DNA of 64,000 nt, taken from the NCBI GenBank assembly GCA_037043455.1, contig JAWPHD010001276.1:124001-188000 (forward strand). The letters are read 5' to 3'. Below are positions 15,301 through 24,300 of the stretch, in pieces (positions within the stretch are counted from its first letter, which is position 1; the number at the start of each line of letters is the position of its first letter). The position numbers and the translations under genes were made by a program. The notes under the pieces were generated by a model. It ran no database searches. It was not told the origin of the DNA and saw only the letters and a list, made by a program, of their open reading frames with translations. Source of the stretch: Cyrtodaria siliqua. Lineage: Eukaryota; Mollusca; Bivalvia; Adapedonta; Hiatellidae.

Positions 15301-18300
15301 TGAAAACAAAATTTTAAATGATGCCATGTAATACATTTGTATACATGCGTTAATATTAGAATTCAAATGCCCATTACATTGTTTTTTCATTCAACAAATT
15401 ATTATTATTCACAATATGAAAGAATGTTATACAAGTGGTTGCAAACATAGCACTATAACTATTCTTAGCATTAAGTTGATTGTAAGAATCTTTCATGGGT
15501 ATCCGGTGAAGATAGGGAATTGCAACCAGAGGTTCCGATTAAAACACTTATACCGATTAAAACACTTATACCGAGGGTTGGATTTCCCTATTTGAACCGA
15601 ATACCCATGATAGATTCTTTTTCTTGCATATCAGAGACATGTTGTGCGTTGATGCCGCCATCTGCTAACGTTTTGCATGTTTCCCTGCATACCGGATGTT
15701 GGCGCACGTGAATTTTATCTCGACCCTAGGGTGAGATGGAAATATCTAGCACCGGTAAAATAACGGATATCCTTGTCCGGTATGCAAGAATACCATCGCA
15801 CACGCACTCTCACCCGTCTGTGAATACGTTGGAAAATAGCCACGCTACACCACTGCCAGAGTTCCTTAGGAATTGATGACTGTTATATTAAGAACAAAAC
15901 AGGTGTCTTACCCAAGATTTTCTATCACATCTGTCAGAACCACATTTCTTGAGAACAAATCTGAAATTTACGAAATGATGGAGTGAAATTTTACGTCAAA
16001 ATTATCGCGTTTTGAATTTGACTATAAAAAGGTCTGTGCTGCCTGTAATACGATGAGTTAAATGTTGAATGGGTCTCAAAAAGTGGCATTCTTGGTAATC
16101 AGCTGTAATAAAAAATCAGCTGTGCGCAAGCGTACGACCTGTATTTCCAGGACCGAAATTCGCGGACTGAATGAACATTTTGTAAAACGTTTGAGGTTTT
16201 GGGCCATATGACAACTGTAATGAAAATCGAAAGGGATCTGTCTCGTTCGGAAGTGTGCCAAACACTTGTCGTTCACTAGACGACTGCTTCACTGCACATG
16301 TCCCGTTGGGGAAAAGAATCATGTTCATTTTTGCACTTTAACAGTACCCGCTGATGATTGAAGACATATTAAAATAGTGTTTGTGGTAGTTTTTAAGTGG
16401 GTTATGACAAGGGTTTCAACAAAAAAAAAGTTTTTAACTTGGCTATTTTAAAATAAATATATATATCCTGGAAAGTCTTATTGTGTACAGGGGTAAACTT
16501 TTTCTTCGCACTTTAATCGTACATGTCGAAGATTCAAGTAAGGCCAAAAAAAAAAAATAGGTGTGTTTCCTAGTGCATGCTCTTTAATAGGGTCGGTAGG
16601 TAGGCATTTTCTTTTTCTTTTTCTTTTTTGGAGCAAGATATTGTGAGATTCTACATGTATTTATCTCATAAACCCCATACAAGTTGATGATACAACTGAA
16701 AGTTTCTCTGTGATGTCAGTTTACCTCGATATATTGTGACAAATCATTGTTCAGAACAAATTAAAAAAAAAAAATCATAAAACTTTTAGGGTCGGCACCT
16801 TAAAAATAGGGTCGGTCGGGCCACCGGAAACACGGGTTTTGTTTTTTTTGCCTAATAAAAGACATATTAAAATAGTTGTTGGTGTCATATTTAAGTGGGT
16901 TATGACTTTGGTTTCAACAAAAAATATTTTTTAACTTGGCCATTTTTAAAAAAAGAGGCCCAAGAGGGCCTGTGGATGCTCTACTGGTTAAAATGGATAT
17001 TATATCAAAGGTTGTCGCCATGAAATTCCCATCAGTATTTCTTTTAAACTAGAAGACCATGGCTTACATGTCGAGCCCTATTATAAAGGTCCAGATATTT
17101 TATTTGACCAACAACAATGTCAATCCCAAGATATTAAATTAATGTCAAAAAATATTTTTGACCTTTCCCCAGTGGCCCCAAATGCAATCCCATCCCTCCT
17201 TTCCATTTTAGCTACCTACCCTGTAAGTTTCATTGCAATACCTCACTCCTAACAAAAGTTATTGAGAAGAAACCATTTTTCCAATTTTTTGTAACAATGA
17301 CCTTGACCTTGAGCCCAGTGAGCCAACCTTCCTTCCCACATAAGATACCTACCCAGCAAGTTTCGTCACAATACCTGACACCAAACAAAAGTTACTGAAC
17401 CAAACCATTTTACTATTTTTAGTAACAGCAACCTTGACCTTGACTCAAGTGGCCCCCAAATGCAATCCTAACCTTCCTTTCCATATAACATATAATTATA
17501 AGCTACCTACCCTGCAAGTTTCATGACCATACATGTACTGTCCTCATTCCTAACAAAAGTTATTGAGCGGAAACCATGAGTTTGACCCAAGTTCCCAATA
17601 TAGCATATATTGCATATTAAAAAATCAAGGGCCATAACTCTGATGTTACTGGGTCAATCTGGCTGGTTTTTGAACTTGTCCAAGCTTTCATTAATATCAA
17701 CAATCTGGTGAAGTTAGGAAAAGATCCGATGAACAAGAGGCCCAAGAGGGCCTGTGGACGCTCTACTGGCTAACACGGCTCTTATAACATCAATGAAGCG
17801 ATTGACTGCCATTTACGTTTTTTTTGAAATTTTCGGGCAAAAAACAGCTTTTTAACCAAATCAAGGTCCATAACTAAAGAATCTGGTAAAGTTTGGTAAA
17901 GATCAGATGAAAAATGAAGGCCCCACCGTATTAACGAGGCAAAATATAGCATTTTTAACTAAATCAAGAGCCGTAACTCCTCTGTTACTGGTCCGACTAG
18001 TCCAACATAGAGCTAAAAAAAAATTAAAAAAATAAATAAATAAAAAAAAAAAATAAAAAAAAAAAAAAAAATATATAAAAAAAAAAATATGAAAAAAAAT
18101 AAAAAAATGAAATAAATAAAAAAATAAATAAAAATAACAATAATAGAAAAAAAGAAAGTCATAAAATCTGCTAACGTTTGGCAAAGATCGGATGAAAAAT
18201 GAAGGCCCTATCATCTTAACGAGGCAAAATATAGCATTTTGAACTAAATCAAGGGCCATAACTCCGCTGTTATTAGTCCGATATGAATGGTTTTCGAACT

Positions 18301-21300
18301 TGTCCGAGCTTTTATTGATATTAACAATGTGGTAAAGTTTGGTAAAGATAGGATGAAAAACGAAGGCCCTATCGTCTTAACGAGGCAAAATATAACAATA
18401 TAGCATTTTTAACTAAATCAAGGACCATAACTCTGCTGTTACTGATCCGGTATGGCTGGTTTTCGAACTTGTCTGAGCTTTCATTGATATTAACAATGTG
18501 GTAAAGTTTGGTAAAGATAGGATGAAAAATGAAGGCCCTATCATCTTAACGAGGCAAAATATAGCAATTTTAACTAAATCAAGGGCCATAACTCCGCTGT
18601 TACTTGTCCGATCTGGCTTGTTTTCGAACTCGTCCGAGCTTTCATGGATATTAACAACCTGTTAAAGTTTGGTAAAGATCGGATTAAAAATGAAGGCCCT
18701 ATCGTCTTAACGAGCCAAAAGTTAACGCCGACGACGGACGACGGACGAAGGACAACTCGGCATCCCATAAGCTCTTCTGGCCTTCGGCCAGTAAAGCTAA
18801 AAATGATCGAAGACCCTATCTTGTTAACCAGGCCAAATTATAGCGTATTTCATTTATATTTAAAAAGGTCGAACATACATCTCTAATGTTACAAGTATAA
18901 ATGAAACATGGGAATTCATGGGGACATGGCAGAGACTGATTTTGTCAAAACATCAATATCAAAATTACTTTAAAGGCGTAATATATGAGTACGCCAACCA
19001 TCCCCCTCCATTATCTCAAATCATGCATCCACCACCCCTGATGATTGAGTAAAATATCTTGAGTTTCTACTGTTTTTTGTGTGCATGCTTCAGTTTAACT
19101 AGTACTTTTTCTGGAATTAAAGACTGGTCATTGCTTTGTCCGACACATAGGCAGTACCAAGTTCATATTAAGAATCGATAACTCCCTTACGAAAATGTCT
19201 CAACCAACTAGAAACCTAAACAAGTGTATCGGCAAAAATCAAACTTTGTTCAGGAGGACTATTCTAGACGTTTGTCTTGAAAACAAGTGTCGCAGATGAT
19301 CTAGTCTATTTTTACCTTGTGCCGAGGCAATATTCCATTTGTCGACTCGAATAAAATAAAAAATATAAAATTTCACCCCCCGCCCCTATTTTGAAATGAA
19401 TTTCAGTGCTCCAAGAAAATTAAAATTGGGGACTAGCCCAGGAAAAGTAGATTATAAAAGTCCACTTGCCCTGACTGAAAAGTCATTTGTCCTGATTTGT
19501 TTTTTAGTTGCCCCAAAATTTGTTAGTACCAATGAATAGTTGCCGGTACATAGCTTTTGTCAATATTGAATACTTCGCTTTTTTACTTTGTTTTATTTAT
19601 AATTAATTAATAATACACCTGTGATTAGAATCAAACAATAAGGTTCTATTTTCCTTTTATTTATCCGTTGCATCATATAACAAAAACAATACCATTTTCT
19701 TTTACATTTTTAGGATCGCGCCGCAAATCACATAAAAGCCAGTACCGGGACCCGCAAATTAAACCATCCAAAAACAGGTGCGTGTTCCCCGTGTTATTTA
19801 GCAGCTTGCATTTGTGAATAAGAGTTCGCTGTAAAGCATTTTTATGATACAGACTTGCTCAAAATAGAAAATACAGCAATTCATTAAAAAAATAAGAATA
19901 TAAAATCGAAATCACCGTTCAAACAGTTAATATTCGAGTGATCTTTCCTCTTCTACATGTCCAACGTGACAAATTTGTATGACAACTCAATGTTAATATG
20001 AAAGCTGTAATGCGATTGGTTCAAATCGTGTAATCAACCAATGAAATGCACGCTTTCAAATTGATGAACTTTAATCAAGGGAGAGTTGTTCAACAAATAA
20101 CATTATGGCTTCAAATTACACGAGATTAAAGTTGATTTCTGGTTGAATTTTAGTTTGCAAAGTTTGATCGTCCCAAGATTTTTTTGACTAGCCCGACGGG
20201 CAACCATTTTTGAAAGAGAGACTAGCCCGGATTCAGACTGGACTAGCTCCGGGCATCGGGCTATCCTATTCTTGGAGCACGGAATTTGGATGATAAACTT
20301 CTATTAATTTATTATGGCCTAACTTACCTGGACGCAGTGTATTAGCCAGCCAACCATGCAGCCGTCTTTTGCACGGCCGTTTCTGAAAAATCGCGGCCAA
20401 TATTTGGAGGAATGGGTGGGGTAATTTTTTTATTTATTTTTATTTTTTTGCTAAACAACACTTCCAAACTCTTACTTTCTCGATAGTGTTATGTTTATAT
20501 ACATTTATAGAGGAAATATTATCTAAAATGCACCTTTTTCACCTTTATCTGTGAAAATAAATTACCCCAGAGACACCCACTTGTCGTGAATTGGCGCGTA
20601 GCACATGTTAGCAAATTATTTTGCACACCCTGTTTGCATATTAGCACACCCAGTTCTTGAATTTCTGCCTAATACACTGCCTGGACGACAATTAAGTTAT
20701 TTCAGTACAACACAGAGTTAGTAATGTGGTGTCATAGTGCATAAAATACACGTCTACGAACGGCGAGACAGTTTTGTATATGCGCCATCATCTGACGTGC
20801 ATACACTTTTGACTTTTTTATGTGTGGACTTTAGGCAGAGATTCTCTGCGAGACATAAACAGTTCATTTAAACGGATACACTGAATTCTATAAGAGTACA
20901 ACTTACCTAAAGTGAAGAATAATCATTTGTTATCCATTTCACACATTAAAATTTAATCAAAAAACATTTTCATATGAAATACGTTAGTTTAAATCTAAGT
21001 ACTATGCATTGTTTGAACGGCAAAACACAGGTGTCAGTGCAGTGACATCACACAAGGAACGTACATGTACGCACACAGTCTGAAATTGTCCACACGTTTT
21101 GGTCAAATGCAACGAGACATCACAGGGTGCATCTATTAATGTCCGTATTTAAAAAATCACCCTAGACATCAAATAAATGTGGTGTCATATCCCCGACATA
21201 TAGGGCCCTGATCATGAAGAGAGTGAGTTTTAAAAAAAAAAAAATATGTGATTTGAACACAGGATATATATGATGAGAAGCAAATATAGTTACTGCTCTG

Positions 21301-24300
21301 CCACCGATACCAGGGTCCTCCACAGGATTTTTTTCAGGCGCTGGCATAGGCAGCGCGGGGGGTGGGTTTGGGAGGGGGCCGCCCCCTCCCATTGTCGATT
21401 TTTTTACCAATTCTAGGGTGCACCATATGCCCCGAGATGATTTTTAATTATAAAATGAAGATGGGGAAAACTATATTAAAGAGAATATAATTATACAGTA
21501 AAATAGTATTTTATTAACTCATTTCCACATGTAATATACAGACAAAACATTATACAGAAAAGAAAGCACATTTAAATTAACAACACAATTTAGTAAAACA
21601 GCTCATTCAGTTAGATGAACAGAACAATTGTACAGAACAAAAACATATCTAACAATGTACAGAACACAACTCAGCAGAAACAATATACAAGCAAATCTTC
21701 CTTAACATGGATAAAATAAGCACATCACAATTGAAGCACATAAGTTCATGGCATTTTTAAATTTCTTTATTAAAGAGAGGTTCTTCGGTTTGATGACTTG
21801 TGCCAGTCTTCAACACACTTGTCGTAGTCCATGTCTGCTGGAGATGGGCCCTGATCACTGCCTTGACTTGGCGCCACTCCAACTCAGTCCTCTGCTCGTC
21901 CAGGTGAAAGTGGCTGGCTAGTGTCTAAAGAAAAGAAAATTAATTTAAACAGAAAGTTAATTTCAAAATTAAAATTATAACGTTCAATTCAGTAGCAAAT
22001 ACAAAATGCATACATCTCACAATTAATATTACACGATAAGCCAAATTATGGTTATCATTATTGTTCAATTTACCTTCATTTCATCATTGGCATAGCTTGC
22101 CAGATCCTCTTCATCATCTTGGAATTGGGCGGTGTTGAACTGGCCAAAGTTTTTAATCATGGGTAGGTCCGGAAATCTATCCCTGAGGTTGTTCTCTATG
22201 TTGTTGAGGAACTTGGTGTACACCTTTAAAAAAAATTAAAAAAATTAATACACAAATATTATATTTACAGAAAAGAAAGCACATTTAAATTAACATCACA
22301 ATTTAGTAAAACAGCACATTCAGTTAGATCCACAAGTAATAGATGAACAGAACAATTGTACCGAACAGAACAAAAACATATCTAACAATGTATAGAACAC
22401 AACTCAACAGAAACAATATACAAGCAAATCTTCCTTAACATGAATAAAATAAGCACATCACAATTCAAGCACAAGTTCATGGCATTTTTAAATTTCTTTA
22501 TTAAAGAGAGGTTCTTCGGTTTGATGACTTGTGCCAGTCTTCAACACACTTGTCGTAGTCCATGTCTGCTGGAGATGGGCCCTGCACCGAGACTGCAATG
22601 AGGCTATTCAGAACTTTGTTGCTAAGCGTTGAACGGTGTTCTGTTTTCACTCGCTTTAAGGTGGAGAATCCTCTCTCACAGTCGGCTGTTGAAGTGGGGA
22701 GCAGCAGGCCAATGGCAGCAATCTGGAACATGTTGGGATGAGAGGTTTCCAGCTTCCCAGCAATCCATTCCATGGTTTTTTCTGGTGCCATGCTTGTCTT
22801 TGCTGGGTCAGCCCTGATCGCTGCCTTGACTTGGCGCCACTCCAACTCAGTCCTCTGCTCGTCCAGGTGAAAGTGGCTGGCTAGCGTCTAAAGAAAAGAA
22901 AATTAGTTTCAACAGAAAGTTAATTTCAAAATTAAAATTATAACGTTCAATTCAGTACAAAATGCATACATCTCACAATTAATATTACACGATAATCCAA
23001 ATGACGGTTATCATTATTGTTCAATTTACCTTCATTTCAGCATTGGCATAGCTTGCCAGATCCTCTTCATCATCTGGGAATTGGGCGGTGTTGAACTGGC
23101 CAAAGTGTTCAATCATGGGTAGGTCCGGAAATCTATCCCTGAGGTTGTTCTCTATGTTGTTGAGGAACTTGGTGTACACCTTTAAAAAAAAATAAAAAAA
23201 ATTAATACACAAATATTATAGTCATTTGTTCTTTATCAATCATGTTGATGTGACCCGATTTGAAATAAAGTTTATGCTGTTGTTGTTTTTATTTATTATT
23301 TTGTATTATTTTATTTTATTGATGTGATTTTTTACTTAAAATGGAAGCAGTTGTTTATGAGTACATGTATCTATGAGCTGACTTACATTTGTGTGGAAGT
23401 CTGCCATCTGTGACTCTGTCGGTCGTCTTACATCAAACTGTTGATCCTGCAGCTTTGTGATGGTGTCATCCATTCCACCGTAGTGCTCCCCTGGTTGTGC
23501 CTTCAGCTGCTGTATGATGGATATTGTTCCATTAACCAGTGGTCTGATGACAGTGTACACTGCGTCTCGAGTCTAAAAAATAAATATCATTTAGTATGTG
23601 TGCGTTTCATGAGTCTAAACATTTTCTAATATTACATTCTTTAATCATAAAATATATTTCCTTTTTTTTTATTCATTTAGTAATATAAATATATTAAACA
23701 GTACATATTTCTTGATCAGCAAACCTCATTATAATTAAATGTTCAAAGAACTTACCTGCATTGCTTTTGACAGTGCAGACATGTGTGGAAGGACATCACA
23801 CATCATTAGCAGGGAGCCGATAAACTTGTAAGATTTGACGAATGTTGCAAGTCCAAGTGCTTGCGCATCATCCCGTTCCTGGGCCTCTCTCTCCAAACTG
23901 CTTACAACTGCTGGAAAACACTTCCGCAGTGTGTTGGTTGCCAAGTCATGGGACAGCCACCTAACATCCTTCGCCTGGGTCAGCTTCAGGGTCTTGTCAT
24001 CATAGAGTTCCTATAAAACATAATAATAAATAATGCTGCTTGCAAGTATGGCAGATGCATATGAAAAATCATTAAAGCTTCGGAAACAATTAAATGAAAA
24101 GAGCCTGCATCAGATGTATTTATAACAAATATATATTTGTATATATACTGAGCAATATCAAATAAATTACATGAAATTATGTTTTTTTTATTTACCTGGA
24201 TTTGGTGAAGGGCGGCTGTCCGCACAGAGCTGTATTTGTAAAACCTGTGGAGCTGGTCCAATACACTTTTAAACGTCTTCAGATACGCGATATCTTTCGT

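Noticed and set aside
17903..18259. 118-codon ORF rich in Phe and Tyr
   Set aside because: It is the antisense reading of poly(A)-rich filler between tandem-repeat units.
20325..20400. Possible MMS19 exon with an 'acttacctgg' donor-like string
   Set aside because: The MMS19 frame is already complete from exon 1 (27022) to exon 2 (15960), and no MMS19-like residues appear here.
21783..22226. Last two transposase exons taken from the downstream copies
   Set aside because: The exon 8 copy has a 232-bp frame-shifting deletion and lacks the dimerisation motif; the copies at 22501-23179 are complete.
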